Origin: Massilia sp. UMI-21
GTDB lineage: Bacteria > Pseudomonadota > Gammaproteobacteria > Burkholderiales > Burkholderiaceae_D
Assembly (NCBI GenBank): GCA_015277795.1
Contig: CP063848.1
Location: 62,001-126,000 of the forward strand
Direction: 5' to 3'
DNA: 64,000 nt
Both the position numbers and the translations under genes were made by a program. The notes beneath the pieces were generated by a model that had not been told where the DNA came from, ran no database searches, and saw only the letters and a program-made list of their open reading frames with translations. How positions within the stretch are numbered: position 1 is the first letter of the stretch; each line of letters begins with the position of its first letter. Below are positions 19,342 to 28,466 of the stretch, one piece after another.

Positions 19342-21501
19342 TCAAGCACCGGTCCAGGGCGTGTAGTCGATACCGCTACCGATGGTTCCGATCACCTGGG
19401 CCTGGTTCTCGAAACCTTCGCTGAATTCCATCAGGATCTGCTCGCGGCTGCTGTCGACGATACGTCCCACCCAATACGCGTAACCGGCGGCATCCGGTGC
19501 GCGGTCGAGGATGTTCTGGTACAACTTGGTCAGGAACTCGCCATCGCTCGGGTTCGCGCCGTACAGTTTGTCGAACTCCGGCTGGTTGGTGATGAACTCC
19601 CTGGATACCTGCAGCAGGCTGCTGCCTTTTTCCATGCGATTGATCCAGTAGCCCATGCCGGTCGTGTCCGACGGACGGCCGAAGACAGCCTCGTACAGGC
19701 GGTAGACCTGGCCGCCGATGCCGTCGATGTCGATCGCCTTGAAGCCGTCGCTGAACTCGATGCGCTCGACATTGACCAGGTTATCGGTGCCCAGCGCGCC
19801 GCTCTTGTCGGTGACGCCAACCCCGTAGATGCCGCGTGTGATCGTGAAGTCGGTGCTGGCGCCGTTGTAGACGACCGTATCGATGCCGCCCATGCCGTCG
19901 ATCGCGTTGTTGCCGGCTCCCGGCGTAAAGCGGTTGTCGAGCTGGTTGCCGGTCTGGTTGAGCGCGCTGTCGATGGTGAAGTCGAGGTAGGCTGCCGCAC
20001 TGGTGGCGTTGCCGGCCTTGTCCACGGACGAGACCAGCGTGCGGTACACGCCGTTGGGCAGCGCCACCGAATCGATCTGCCAGGAGCCATCCGCCTTGGC
20101 CACGGCGCGGCCGATCTCGGTGGCGTCGGTGACCCGGACCAGCTGGATCGTGGAGCCGGCTTCGGCGTTGCCGCTGAAGACCGGCTGGTTGCCGCCCTGG
20201 GTCATCGTCATCGACGAGGAAGGCATGATCGGCGCGGTGGCGTCGACGCTGAAGGTGACCGACGCGCTGTACGGCGACACGTTGCCGGCGGCATCGGTCG
20301 CGGTCGCGCGCAACGCGTAGTTCTGGCCATCGCCGAAGATGCTGTCGGAGGGGCCGGAGAACAGGCCGTTCGCGTCGACGCGCAGCTCGGCCACCAGCTT
20401 GTCGCCGGCGTACACGCGTACCAGCGAATTCGGCTCGGCCGAACCGGTGATCAGGGGCCTGCTGTAGGAAGTGTAACCCGCAGCGTTCTTCAGCACCGTC
20501 ACCGTCGGTGCGCCGGGCGCGACGTTGTCGGCCACGAGCTGGGACCGCCCGTAGCTCGCGTCGGTGAAGCTGAACTGCTCGATATTGCCCAGGGTGACCA
20601 CGCCCAGCGCCGCATGGGTCAGGACCACATTGCCGCCGGCGTCCTGGCCGATGAGGTATTCGCCGCGCGCGCGGCCGAACACGACCGTATCGATGCCGGC
20701 GCCGCCGTCGATGATGTCGTTCCCGCCCATGCCGACAAAGGTGTCGTCGGCCGCGGTGCCGGTCAGGCGATCGGCGCCCGACGTACCGGTAAAGTAGCGC
20801 CCGCCTGCAACCGAATTGATGCCGAGCGCGCCGCCCAGGCCGTCGCCGCCGTACAGCCAGTTCAGGGCCGCGATGTCGTACGGGCTGAAAGTGCTGTAGG
20901 GGCCGCCGACGTCGGTGTAGGACATCAAGGTGTTCGCGGTGTTGTCGCCGCTCGCCAGGTGGACGTCGTCCTCGAATGGATGCTTCAGGCCCATCGCATG
21001 CCCCAGCTCGTGCAGCAGGGTCTGGAAGCCCATGCCGCCCGGTGTCAGGTCACGGTTCTCCGCGCGCCATTCGACGTTGTCGAGGTACACATAGGCATTG
21101 GCCGAATAGGCGGTCAGCACATTGCCCGCGCCATACGAATAACTGCTTTGCCAGCTGCACAGGCCCGTGGTATTGCTGGCCTCGATGTTCAGGTTCGCCA
21201 GGTGGATCTGGGCGCTGCCGCCGTTCGTGGTTTCCACGAACTGGATGCCGGTGATCTTCTGCAGGTAATCGAAGGCGGAGCGGGTGGCGAGCTGCTGCGC
21301 CTGGGTAAAGGCTTCCTGTCCGCTCACTGCCTTGCCGCTCGTCGGATCGACCTCGTTGCCCGATGTAACCGAGAACGTGTAGAAGAGCGTGTTTGCCGAC
21401 GCGCCCATCAGGTAATTCCAGTCGGGGCCGCTGTCGAGCAAAGCGTCAATGTGGTTCAGCCCGGATCGGGGCGTAATTTCGAGATCGGAAACGGTTGCCA
21501 T
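19342..21501 (-). CDS. RTX/metzincin-like secreted protein with DUF4214 domain
   Basis: 719 residues without an N-terminal signal peptide, as is usual for type I secretion substrates. The metzincin zinc motif HELGHAMGLKH is near residues 163-173, followed by the Met-turn-like NTLMSYTDVGG. A serralysin C-terminal-like block holds RTX-type GGNDIIDGGAGIDTVVFG near 255-275, then two Ig-like repeats (APTVTVLKN... and APIMPSSSM...), a second RTX-like segment (GMGGIDTVVYNG) and a C-terminal DUF4214 region (RLYEAVFGRPSD, LYQNILDRAPDAAGYAYWVG). It is probably an extracellular metalloprotease or adhesin. No type I secretion genes are nearby. Confidence 0.85.
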   Translation of the reverse strand: MATVSDLEITPRSGLNHIDALLDSGPDWNYLMGASANTLFYTFSVTSGNEVDPTSGKAVSGQEAFTQAQQLATRSAFDYLQKITGIQFVETTNGGSAQIHLANLNIEASNTTGLCSWQSSYSYGAGNVLTAYSANAYVYLDNVEWRAENRDLTPGGMGFQTLLHELGHAMGLKHPFEDDVHLASGDNTANTLMSYTDVGGPYSTFSPYDIAALNWLYGGDGLGGALGINSVAGGRYFTGTSGADRLTGTAADDTFVGMGGNDIIDGGAGIDTVVFGRARGEYLIGQDAGGNVVLTHAALGVVTLGNIEQFSFTDASYGRSQLVADNVAPGAPTVTVLKNAAGYTSYSRPLITGSAEPNSLVRVYAGDKLVAELRVDANGLFSGPSDSIFGDGQNYALRATATDAAGNVSPYSASVTFSVDATAPIMPSSSMTMTQGGNQPVFSGNAEAGSTIQLVRVTDATEIGRAVAKADGSWQIDSVALPNGVYRTLVSSVDKAGNATSAAAYLDFTIDSALNQTGNQLDNRFTPGAGNNAIDGMGGIDTVVYNGASTDFTITRGIYGVGVTDKSGALGTDNLVNVERIEFSDGFKAIDIDGIGGQVYRLYEAVFGRPSDTTGMGYWINRMEKGSSLLQVSREFITNQPEFDKLYGANPSDGEFLTKLYQNILDRAPDAAGYAYWVGRIVDSSREQILMEFSEGFENQAQVIGTIGSGIDYTPWTGA

Positions 21502-21560
21502 GCGCGAAAATAGTAGGAAAGTGGATGCTGGTGCTCAAAAGATGAGCTCGCTTTCCGGAA

Positions 21561-21589
21561 AGTATTTCCTGCGGCACAGATGAAGTCAA
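21561..21589 (-). promoter_or_regulatory. Putative promoter of the RTX/metzincin-like gene
   Basis: On the minus strand TTGACT (21584-21589) and AATACT (21561-21566) are spaced by 17 bp, 60 bp upstream of the ATG. The -35 is a 5/6 match and the -10 a 4/6 match to sigma-70. Confidence 0.4.
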
Positions 21590-21669
21590 ATAAGAATTTC
21601 AATCGTGCGCACCCTTTGACAGCCTGGCAAGGCTTATGCGCAACGTATCCATGCCAGACCTCGAAAAAC

Positions 21670-23730
21670 TTATGCTTTCGGCATTGCCAGCAGCGCCTTC
21701 AGGCTGGCCAGCCTTTCTTTCGGACTCAGGATTTCGGTTTCCTTCGGCGGGGCGTCGCCGACGTCCAGCGCCATTTCCTTGATGAAGCGCGAGGGCTCGC
21801 AATGCACCAGCTCGCCGGCGCGCTTGCGCTTCTTGCACCAGCTCAGGCGCAAGGTACGCTGGGCGCGCGTAATGCCCACGTACATCAGGCGCCGCTCTTC
21901 CTGGATGCGCGCGGCCATGACTTCCACCGGCGCGTCCGGGTCGCCCTTGTGCGGCAGGATGCCCTCTTCCACCCCGACCAGGAACACGTGCGGGTATTCC
22001 AGGCCCTTGGAGGCGTGCAGGGTCGACATGCGCACCGCATCCTGTTCCTCGTCCTGGCCCTCGAGCATCGACATCAGGGCCACCATCTGGGTCAGCTCGA
22101 GCAGGTTCTTTTCCTCGCCGTCGCGGTCGCGCCCGCCACGGCCGCGCTCCTTGAGCCAGTTCGTGAACTCGAGCACGTTCTGCCACTTGGCCTGGGCCGC
22201 GCGGTCGTCGAAGTTCTCGTATAAATAGTGCTCGTAGTTCATCTCCTTCATCATGTCATCGAGCACCTCGGCGGCGTTGTCGCCGCTGCCCGAGGGGCCG
22301 GGCCGGGTGGCGCGGTCTTCCAGCTCCAGCAGGAAGCGGCAGAAGTCGCGCAGCGGCGCCAGCTGGCGCTCGGCCAGCTTGGCCTCCAGGCCGCCCTTGC
22401 GCGCCGCCTCGAACAGCGAGCAGTTCCACTGCTTGGAGAATTCGCCCAGGGTCTCGAGCGTGGCCATGCCGACCCCACGCTTCGGCGTGGTGACGGCGCG
22501 GATGAAGGCCGGGTCATCGTCCTGGTTCGCGATCAGGCGCAGGTAGGCGATGATGTCCTTGATCTCGGCCTTGTCGAAGAAGCTCTGGCCGCCCGACATG
22601 GTGTAGGGGATGCGCTCCTTGCGCAGGGCTTGCTCGATCACGCGCGCCTGGTGGTTGCCGCGGTACAAGATCGCGTAGTCGGTCCACTTGTTCTTGCGCT
22701 GGAAGTGGTCGGCCGAGATCATGATGGCGATCTGCTCGGCCTCCTGCTCGTCGCTCTGCATGCCCAACACCTCGATCGGCTCGCCCAGGCCGTGTTCGGA
22801 CCACAGCGACTTCTCGAACAGCTTCGGGTTGTTGCCGATGACGGCGTTGGCCGCCTGCAGGATGCGGGTGGTCGAGCGGTAGTTCTGCTCCAGCTTGATC
22901 ACGCGCAGGTCGGGGAAGTCGGTCTGCAGGGTTTTCAAGTTTTCCACCGATGCGCCGCGCCAGGCGTAGATCGCCTGGTCGTCGTCGCCCACCGCCGTGA
23001 ACATCGGCTTTTTACCGAGGCCCGTGACCAGCAGTTTCACCAGTTCGTACTGGCAGGTATTGGTGTCCTGGTACTCGTCCATGAGCAGGTAGCGCAGGCG
23101 GCGCTGCCAGCGGTCGCGGATCGGTTCGTTGTTGCGGAACAGCTCCACCGGCAGGCGGATCAGGTCGTCGAAGTCGACCGCCTGGTAGGCCTGCAAGGTG
23201 GCCAGGTAGCTACGGTAGACGCGCGCCGACATCGCCTCGTCTTCATCCTTCGCATTGCGGATCGCGTCTTCCGGATCGACCAGGCCGTTCTTCCAGAGCG
23301 AGATCGCGTTCTGGATGCGGCGGATTTCCTGCTTGTCGGTGGTCAACGCCAGGTCGGACACGACGGTGTAGCAATCGTCGCTGTCCATGATCGAGAACTT
23401 GTCCTTGAGGCCGACGCCGGCCGCTTCCTGCCGCAGGATCTTGACCCCGAGCGAGTGGAAGGTGGAGACGGTCAGCTGCTTGGCCTGCTTGGGCTGCTTG
23501 AGCAGCTTGGCGATACGCTCCTGCATCTCGAGCGCCGCCTTGTTGGTAAAAGTGAGGGCGGCAATCGTGCGCGGGTCGTAGCCGCGGTCTTCGATCATGT
23601 AGGCGATCTTCTGCGTAATGACACGTGTCTTGCCCGAGCCGGCGCCGGCCAGCACCAGGGATGGGCCGTCGAGATAGAGCACGGCTTCGCTCTGCGGCCC
23701 GTTGAGGCCGAATTTGGGTGCGTTGGACAT
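21670..23730 (-). CDS. rep: ATP-dependent DNA helicase Rep (UvrD/SF1A)
   Basis: 686 residues, close to E. coli Rep in length. It starts LNGPQSEAVLYLDGPSLVLAGAGSGKTRVITQKIAYMI with Walker A GAGSGKT near residue 30. TFTNKAALEMQERIA (motif Ia), DEYQDTN near 218 (motif II), GDDDQAIYAWRGA (motif III), QNYRSTTRIL (motif IV) and STLHASKGLEYPHVFLVG with RLMYVGITRAQRTL (motifs V/VI) complete the SF1A set. It is a 3'-5' helicase that clears proteins ahead of replication forks. Rep is preferred over UvrD or PcrA by the N-terminal sequence and the short C-terminus. It is divergent from modA. Confidence 0.92.
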   Translation of the reverse strand: MSNAPKFGLNGPQSEAVLYLDGPSLVLAGAGSGKTRVITQKIAYMIEDRGYDPRTIAALTFTNKAALEMQERIAKLLKQPKQAKQLTVSTFHSLGVKILRQEAAGVGLKDKFSIMDSDDCYTVVSDLALTTDKQEIRRIQNAISLWKNGLVDPEDAIRNAKDEDEAMSARVYRSYLATLQAYQAVDFDDLIRLPVELFRNNEPIRDRWQRRLRYLLMDEYQDTNTCQYELVKLLVTGLGKKPMFTAVGDDDQAIYAWRGASVENLKTLQTDFPDLRVIKLEQNYRSTTRILQAANAVIGNNPKLFEKSLWSEHGLGEPIEVLGMQSDEQEAEQIAIMISADHFQRKNKWTDYAILYRGNHQARVIEQALRKERIPYTMSGGQSFFDKAEIKDIIAYLRLIANQDDDPAFIRAVTTPKRGVGMATLETLGEFSKQWNCSLFEAARKGGLEAKLAERQLAPLRDFCRFLLELEDRATRPGPSGSGDNAAEVLDDMMKEMNYEHYLYENFDDRAAQAKWQNVLEFTNWLKERGRGGRDRDGEEKNLLELTQMVALMSMLEGQDEEQDAVRMSTLHASKGLEYPHVFLVGVEEGILPHKGDPDAPVEVMAARIQEERRLMYVGITRAQRTLRLSWCKKRKRAGELVHCEPSRFIKEMALDVGDAPPKETEILSPKERLASLKALLAMPKA

Positions 23731-23797
23731 GGGAAAGATTTCTGCAGAATGGCCGGGTATTGTAAGGCTGAGTCGACCGGCGCGTTAAAATGAATCC

Positions 23798-24574
23798 ATG
23801 AAAAAATTGCTTGTCATCTTGTTTGCAACATTGCTCAGCCTGCCGGCAAGCGCCGCACCGCTGCTCGTCGCTGCCGCCAGCGACCTGGCGTATTGCATCG
23901 ATGAGCTGGCGGCGGCCTTCCGCCAGCAAGCGCCGGAAGCCGAGCTCAGGATTTCCACCGGCGCCTCCGGCAATTTCTTCGCCCAGATCCGGAATGGCGC
24001 GCCCTTCCAGGTGTTCCTGTCGGCCGACATGATGTACCCGACCCAGTTGGCCAGGCTGGGCGCCGCCGACGGCGCCAGCCTGCGCCCGTATGCGCTCGGC
24101 CGTATCGTGCTGTGGACGCTGGACGCCCGGGTTGACGTCAGCCAGGGCCTGAACGTCTTGCGCGATCCGCGCATGATGCAGACAATCAGCCGCATCGCGA
24201 TCGCCAACCCGGACACCGCCCCCTACGGCCGCGCGGCCAAGGCGGTGCTCGAGCGCGACCGCTTGTGGGAAGCGGTACAGCCGCGCCTGGTCATCGGCGA
24301 GAACATCGCGCAGGCGGCCCAGTTCGTCCAGACCGGCAATGCGCAGGTGGGCATCGTCTCGCTGGCCACGGTGCGTTCCCCGAAGTTGGCCGGGGTCGGG
24401 CGTTACCACCTGATCAGCGACGCCGGGCTGCCCCCGATCGAACAGGGCGCCATCGTCACCCGCGCGGGCGCCGGCCAGCCGCTGGCGGCGCGCTTCGTGC
24501 GCTTCCTGGGTTCGCCGGCGGCGCGCGCCATCCTTGCGCGCCACGGCTTCGGCCTGCCGCCAGCCGGCAACTGA
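23798..24574 (+). CDS. modA: Molybdate ABC transporter substrate-binding protein
   Basis: 258 residues with a signal peptide (KKLLVILFATLLSLPASA) followed by APLLVAAASDLAYCIDELAAAF, the typical ModA start. ISTGASGNFFAQIRNGAPFQVFLSAD forms the oxyanion-binding loops, and AIANPDTAPYGRAAKAVLE near 150 is the other conserved block. It should bind molybdate or tungstate in the periplasm and deliver it to ModB. modB starts 2 bp after its stop. No Mo-regulated operator or riboswitch was recognised upstream. Confidence 0.92.
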   Translation: MKKLLVILFATLLSLPASAAPLLVAAASDLAYCIDELAAAFRQQAPEAELRISTGASGNFFAQIRNGAPFQVFLSADMMYPTQLARLGAADGASLRPYALGRIVLWTLDARVDVSQGLNVLRDPRMMQTISRIAIANPDTAPYGRAAKAVLERDRLWEAVQPRLVIGENIAQAAQFVQTGNAQVGIVSLATVRSPKLAGVGRYHLISDAGLPPIEQGAIVTRAGAGQPLAARFVRFLGSPAARAILARHGFGLPPAGN

Positions 24575-24575
24575 G

Positions 24576-25292
24576 ATGACCGAACTGTCGGTGTCGGGCT
24601 TCGCCTTTCCGCCCGAGCTTTGGGCCGCGCTCGGCCTGACCCTGCGGCTGTCGCTGGTGACCGCGCTGGTGCTCCTGGGGATCGCCATCCCGCTGGCCAA
24701 CTGGCTCAACACCAGCCGGATGCGCGGCATCCTGTTCATCGAAACCCTGGTCAGCCTGCCGATCGTGCTGCCGCCAACCGTGATCGGTTTCTACCTCTTG
24801 ATGCTGATGGCGCCGCAGCAGCCGCTGGGCGCGGCCTGGCTGTCGGTATTCGGCCATCCGCTGCCATTTTCGTTTGCCGGACTGGTGGCCGGCTCGGTGA
24901 TCTACAGCCTGCCGTTCGCGGTGCAGCCGATCCAGTCGGCCTTCCGCAACGTCAGCCGCGACCTGGTGCAGTCGGCGCTGGCCCTGGGCCTGACCCGGCG
25001 CCAGGCCTTCTTCTCGATCGTGCTGCCGCTCTCGCGCAACGGCATCCTCACCGGCCTGTCGCTCAGCTTCGCCCACACGATGGGCGAGTTCGGCGTGGTG
25101 CTCATGCTGGGCGGGAATATCCCGGGCCAGACCCGGGTGGCCTCGATCGCGCTCTACGACGAGGCCCAGAAACTCAACTACGCGGCGGCGCACGCCTACG
25201 CGCTGGTGCTGCTGGCGATCTCGTTCGCGATCCTGGTGGCGATCGCGTTCTTCCAGCGCAAGCAGCATGCGCTCTATATTGGCAACAACTGA
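24576..25292 (+). CDS. modB: Molybdate ABC transporter permease
   Basis: 238 residues with five to six transmembrane helices. The binding-protein-dependent permease signature is present as LSFAHTMGEFGVVLMLGGNIPG near residues 165-185, and family motifs include ALGLTLRLSLVTALVLLGIA and SLPIVLPPTVIGFYLL. MTELSVSG is chosen as start because it directly follows modA. The expected ATPase gene modC does not follow; a terminator-like hairpin and an unrelated gene come next, so the ATPase must be supplied from elsewhere. Confidence 0.92.
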   Translation: MTELSVSGFAFPPELWAALGLTLRLSLVTALVLLGIAIPLANWLNTSRMRGILFIETLVSLPIVLPPTVIGFYLLMLMAPQQPLGAAWLSVFGHPLPFSFAGLVAGSVIYSLPFAVQPIQSAFRNVSRDLVQSALALGLTRRQAFFSIVLPLSRNGILTGLSLSFAHTMGEFGVVLMLGGNIPGQTRVASIALYDEAQKLNYAAAHAYALVLLAISFAILVAIAFFQRKQHALYIGNN

Positions 25293-25333
25293 ACACCGGG
25301 GCGACGCCGCGCTGTCCGATCGGGTAACATCAC

Positions 25334-25365
25334 GCCCTTGTGGCGCCGTGCGCCAGGGCTTTTTT
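25334..25365 (+). terminator. Intrinsic terminator after modB, immediately before DUF1857 gene
   Basis: TGGCGC-CGT-GCGCCA, extended by GCCC/GGGC across a small bulge, is followed by six T. The T run ends 10 bp before the next ATG. Confidence 0.75.
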
Positions 25366-25375
25366 GGACTGCCTC

Positions 25376-25861
25376 ATGAAATTCGAACATCTCATCCAGA
25401 TCAACGATCCCCTCAACCCGCTGATCGACACCATCTCGATCGAACAGCTGTGGCGCGGCCTGGTGCTGCGCGCCGAGTCGCCGACCATGTTCGTGCCGCA
25501 CCTGGACGAATGCACGATCGGCGAACGCACCAGCGGCAGCTTCCAGCGCCGCCTGCGCTACGGCGACCTGGTGGTCGACGATGTCGTGCATATGACCCCG
25601 CTGAAGGAAGTGCGCTACGAAGTGCCGGCCCAGGGCGAGATCGCGGCCTCGAGCCTGCGCATGATCATCGAAGCGCCGGGCGATGCCGTCCTGCTGCTGC
25701 GTTTCTGCTACGACGACGGCCAGGGCGAGCACACCGACCCGGCCAACGCCATGTACGACGACTTCAAGCGCTCGGCCTACCAGGAAGCCGACATCGACAC
25801 CGTGCGCATCCTGCGCCAGCTGGCCGGCGAGGGCAAGCTGGATGCCAGCTATTTGAATTGA
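25376..25861 (+). CDS. DUF1857 (SRPBCC-fold) family protein
   Basis: 161 residues, cytoplasmic. MKFEHLIQINDPLNPLIDTISIEQLWRGLVLRAESP at the N-terminus is the family start, followed by VPHLDECTIGERTSGSFQRRLRYGDLVVDDVVH and LLLRFCYDDGQGEHTDPANAMYDDFKRSAYQEADIDTVRIL. These fit the AtaL-like/DUF1857 group of the SRPBCC superfamily, which have a hydrophobic ligand cavity and unknown ligand. The ATG lies only 10 bp after a strong terminator, so its ribosome site (GGA) overlaps the terminator tail and a separate promoter or readthrough is needed. Confidence 0.82.
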   Translation: MKFEHLIQINDPLNPLIDTISIEQLWRGLVLRAESPTMFVPHLDECTIGERTSGSFQRRLRYGDLVVDDVVHMTPLKEVRYEVPAQGEIAASSLRMIIEAPGDAVLLLRFCYDDGQGEHTDPANAMYDDFKRSAYQEADIDTVRILRQLAGEGKLDASYLN

Positions 25862-25870
25862 CGTGAATTT

Positions 25871-25981
25871 GTAGGGTGGGCGGGTCTCCCGCCCACGCGT
25901 TCAAACAGTCGTTGATGCGTGGAGCGGCAACGATGTTCCAACACCGGCTGAACGCGTGGGCGGCGAAGCCGCCCACGCTAC
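25871..25981. repeat. GTAGGGTGGGCGG inverted-repeat element (complete copy)
   Basis: The left arm (25871-25904) starts GTAGGGTGGGCGGG and contains a hairpin, then GCGTTCAAA. The right arm (25947-25981) is its near-perfect reverse complement, ending GCCGCCCACGCTAC. Each arm is a hairpin by itself, and a 42-bp non-repeated spacer separates them. It lies between two convergent gene ends and may serve as a bidirectional terminator. Confidence 0.8.
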
Positions 25982-25996
25982 GGTAACTCGCGTCGC

Positions 25997-27448
25997 TTAC
26001 GTCCCCGGCTCGGTATCGGCCGCGACGATTTCGCTCTCGCCCTTGGTCAGGGAATGCGCCAGGTCGCGCAGCGCGGTGCGCACGCCCTCTTCGATGACCG
26101 GGTGGTAGAAGGGCATCTCCAGCATCTGGTCCACCGTCATGCGCATCTGGCAGGCCCAGGCCAGCGTGTGCGCCAGGTGCTCGCCGCGCGGCGCGATCAT
26201 CTCGGCGCCCAGGAAACGGCGCGAGCCATATTCCGCATACACGCGCAGCATGCCCTGGTTCTGCAACATCACCCGGCTGCGGCCCTGGTTCGCAAAAGAA
26301 ACCGCGCCGACCGCGAACTTGCGTTTGCCGCCTTCGCACAGGCTGCGGTAGTTCGCCCCCAGCGTGGCGATGTTCGGTTCGGTGAAGGCGACCGCGATCG
26401 GCGTGCGGCGCAGGCCGGGGCGCACGTCCGGGTAGCGGCCGGCGTTGTCGCCGGCGATCTTGCCGTGGTCGGCCGCGTCGTGCAGCAGCGGCCGCTCGTT
26501 GTTGGCGTCGCCGGCGATGAAGATGTGGCTGTTTCCGCACTGCATGGTGCGGGCATCGAAACGGGGGATGCCGTCCTCGCCGCGCTCCAGGCCGGTGTGC
26601 TCCAGCCCGATATCATGGACGTTCGGTGTGCGGCCGGCCGCCATCAGCACGAACTGGAAGCGTTCGGTCTTCTCCACACCCATGGCGTCGCTGACGGTGA
26701 GCGCCACTTCGTCCCCTTCCTCGCCGTTGACCTGTTCCGCGCCCACCACCTTCGACTGGAACTGGATGTCGAGTTCTTCCGCCAGCACACGGGTGGCGCT
26801 GTGCAGCACTTCCGGGTCGCTCAGGTGGGCGATGCTGCCGCCGCGCGCGAAGAATTTCACGCGCACGCCCAGGCGATGCAGGGCCTGGCCCAGCTCCAGG
26901 CCGATCACGCCGGTGCCGATCACGGCCACCGAGCGCGGCAGGTCGTCCCAATAAAACACGTCGTCGCTGGTGACGATGCCCGCGCCGGCGTTCTCCAGCG
27001 CCGGCAGGCGCAGCGGCGTCGAACCGGTGGCGATCACGACGCGTCCGGCGCTGATCTCGGTGTGCTCGTCGACCATGAGCGTGTGCGGGCCGGTGAAGCG
27101 CGCATGGCCGCGCAGCTTGTCTTCCTCGGGGTAGGCGTCGACGCCTTCCAGCACGAAGCCGACGAAGCGGTCGCGCTCGCGCCGCACGCGCTCCATCACC
27201 GCGCGGCCGTCGATGCGGACCTCGCCCGCATGCACGCCGAAGGGCGCGCTGTGCTGCATCGTATGCGCCGCCTCGCTTGCCGCGATCAGGAGCTTGCTCG
27301 GCATGCAGCCGACCCGCGCGCAGGTGGTGCCGTAATGACTGCCTTCGATGACGACCACCCGCGCGCCCTGCGCCTTTGCCGCCCGATAAGCCGTCATGCC
27401 GGCAGTACCGGTACCGATGACGGCAACGTCCACGTCCAGTTTGTTCAT
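25997..27448 (-). CDS. Dihydrolipoyl dehydrogenase-type flavoprotein disulfide reductase
   Basis: 483 residues. VDVAVIGTGTAGMTAYRAAKAQGARVVVIEG is the FAD fold, and GTTCARVGCMPSKLLIAA near residue 40 holds the redox-active cysteine pair (CxxxxC). SVAVIGTGVIGLELGQALHRLG near 175 is the NAD(P) fold, AGDANNERPLLHDAADHG the second FAD motif, and FYHPVIEEGVRTALRDLA contains the C-terminal His-Pro/Glu-type catalytic end. No pyruvate or oxoglutarate dehydrogenase genes are next to it, so a stand-alone reductase is possible; mercuric or glutathione reductase roles are less likely. The start is decided by a GGAGA site before ATG at 27448. Confidence 0.85.
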   Translation of the reverse strand: MNKLDVDVAVIGTGTAGMTAYRAAKAQGARVVVIEGSHYGTTCARVGCMPSKLLIAASEAAHTMQHSAPFGVHAGEVRIDGRAVMERVRRERDRFVGFVLEGVDAYPEEDKLRGHARFTGPHTLMVDEHTEISAGRVVIATGSTPLRLPALENAGAGIVTSDDVFYWDDLPRSVAVIGTGVIGLELGQALHRLGVRVKFFARGGSIAHLSDPEVLHSATRVLAEELDIQFQSKVVGAEQVNGEEGDEVALTVSDAMGVEKTERFQFVLMAAGRTPNVHDIGLEHTGLERGEDGIPRFDARTMQCGNSHIFIAGDANNERPLLHDAADHGKIAGDNAGRYPDVRPGLRRTPIAVAFTEPNIATLGANYRSLCEGGKRKFAVGAVSFANQGRSRVMLQNQGMLRVYAEYGSRRFLGAEMIAPRGEHLAHTLAWACQMRMTVDQMLEMPFYHPVIEEGVRTALRDLAHSLTKGESEIVAADTEPGT

Positions 27449-27575
27449 GTTTTCTCCATGCCTTGTGCGGCGCATTGTATGTCGAACCCGATGCCGAAAC
27501 GATACGCGATTTTCAGTCGTGCCGCCGGAAGCGGGCCAATGTGCCACCATGTGCGCGTTCGGATGGGGAGAGGCG

Positions 27576-28466
27576 ATGCTGGAGACGCTCAAGGATCTGC
27601 TGAAGCCGCCGCCCGGCATGGCGTTCGACTTCAGCCAGCCGGCCGGCGAGCCGGCCCTGGCCCCGCGCGACGGCGTGGCCTGGCGGGTGTTCGCCAATCC
27701 GGTCGTCCTGTTCGTGGGCGGGGTAACGGCGGTGCTGCTCGAGCTCAGCGAGCCGTCGGTACGTTCGGGCGTGTGGGACCACGGCGGCTTCCAGCGCGAT
27801 CCGGGCAAGCGCCTGCGGCGCACCGGGTTTGCCGCGATGATGACCGTCTACGGCCCGCGCTCGGCGGCGGAGAAGATGATTGCGCGGGTGGTGCGCATGC
27901 ACGAGGGGGTAAGCGGATTCACGCCCGCCGGCCTGCCCTACCGCGCCAGCGATCCGCGCCTGCTCGACTGGGTGCAGGCAACGGCCAGCTTCGGCTTCAG
28001 CGAGGCATATCACCGTTATGTCCGCCCGCTGTCGGCGGCGGAAAAGGATGCCGCGTTCGCCGAAGGCGAAGCCGCCGCCCGGCTGTACGGCGCGAGCGGC
28101 GCCCCGCACTCATGGGCCGCCTGGGAGGCGCTGCTGGCCGCCACCGCGCCCGGCCTGGAGGGCTCGCCCATCCTGGCCGACTTCATGCGCATCGTCGGCG
28201 CGGCGCCGCTGCTGCCGGCGCCGCTGCGCGCCCTGCAAGGCCTGCTGGTGCGCGCCGCCGTGCACATCACCCCGGAACCGGTGCGTTCGCTGCCGCAACT
28301 GCGCGGACACGGCCTGCGCCCTGGAGAGGCGGCGCTGGTGCGGGCCCTGGCGCGCGCCAGCGCGCTGCTGCCGCTGGGCGACACCCCGCCGCTGCAGGCC
28401 GCCCGGCGGCTGGGCGCATCCGACGGCAAGCTCAGCGCGCCATCTGGTGCTCGATCCCGAAACTGA
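27576..28466 (+). CDS. DUF2236 / MpaB-type oxygenase family protein
   Basis: 296 residues. The N-terminus PPPGMAFDFSQPAGEPALAPRDGVAWRVFANPVVLFVGGVTAVLLEL, the following VRSGVWDHGGFQRDPGKRLRRTGFAAMMTVYGP and RVVRMHEGVSGFTPAGLPYRASDPRLLDWVQATASFGFSEAY fit DUF2236, whose members include MpaB and the latex-clearing protein. Conserved basic and histidine residues (VRMHEGVSG) likely hold heme in characterised relatives. Physiological role unknown. GGGGAGAGGCG before ATG sets the start. The 3' end overlaps the convergent Sel1 gene by 35 bp. Confidence 0.8.
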   Translation: MLETLKDLLKPPPGMAFDFSQPAGEPALAPRDGVAWRVFANPVVLFVGGVTAVLLELSEPSVRSGVWDHGGFQRDPGKRLRRTGFAAMMTVYGPRSAAEKMIARVVRMHEGVSGFTPAGLPYRASDPRLLDWVQATASFGFSEAYHRYVRPLSAAEKDAAFAEGEAAARLYGASGAPHSWAAWEALLAATAPGLEGSPILADFMRIVGAAPLLPAPLRALQGLLVRAAVHITPEPVRSLPQLRGHGLRPGEAALVRALARASALLPLGDTPPLQAARRLGASDGKLSAPSGARSRN

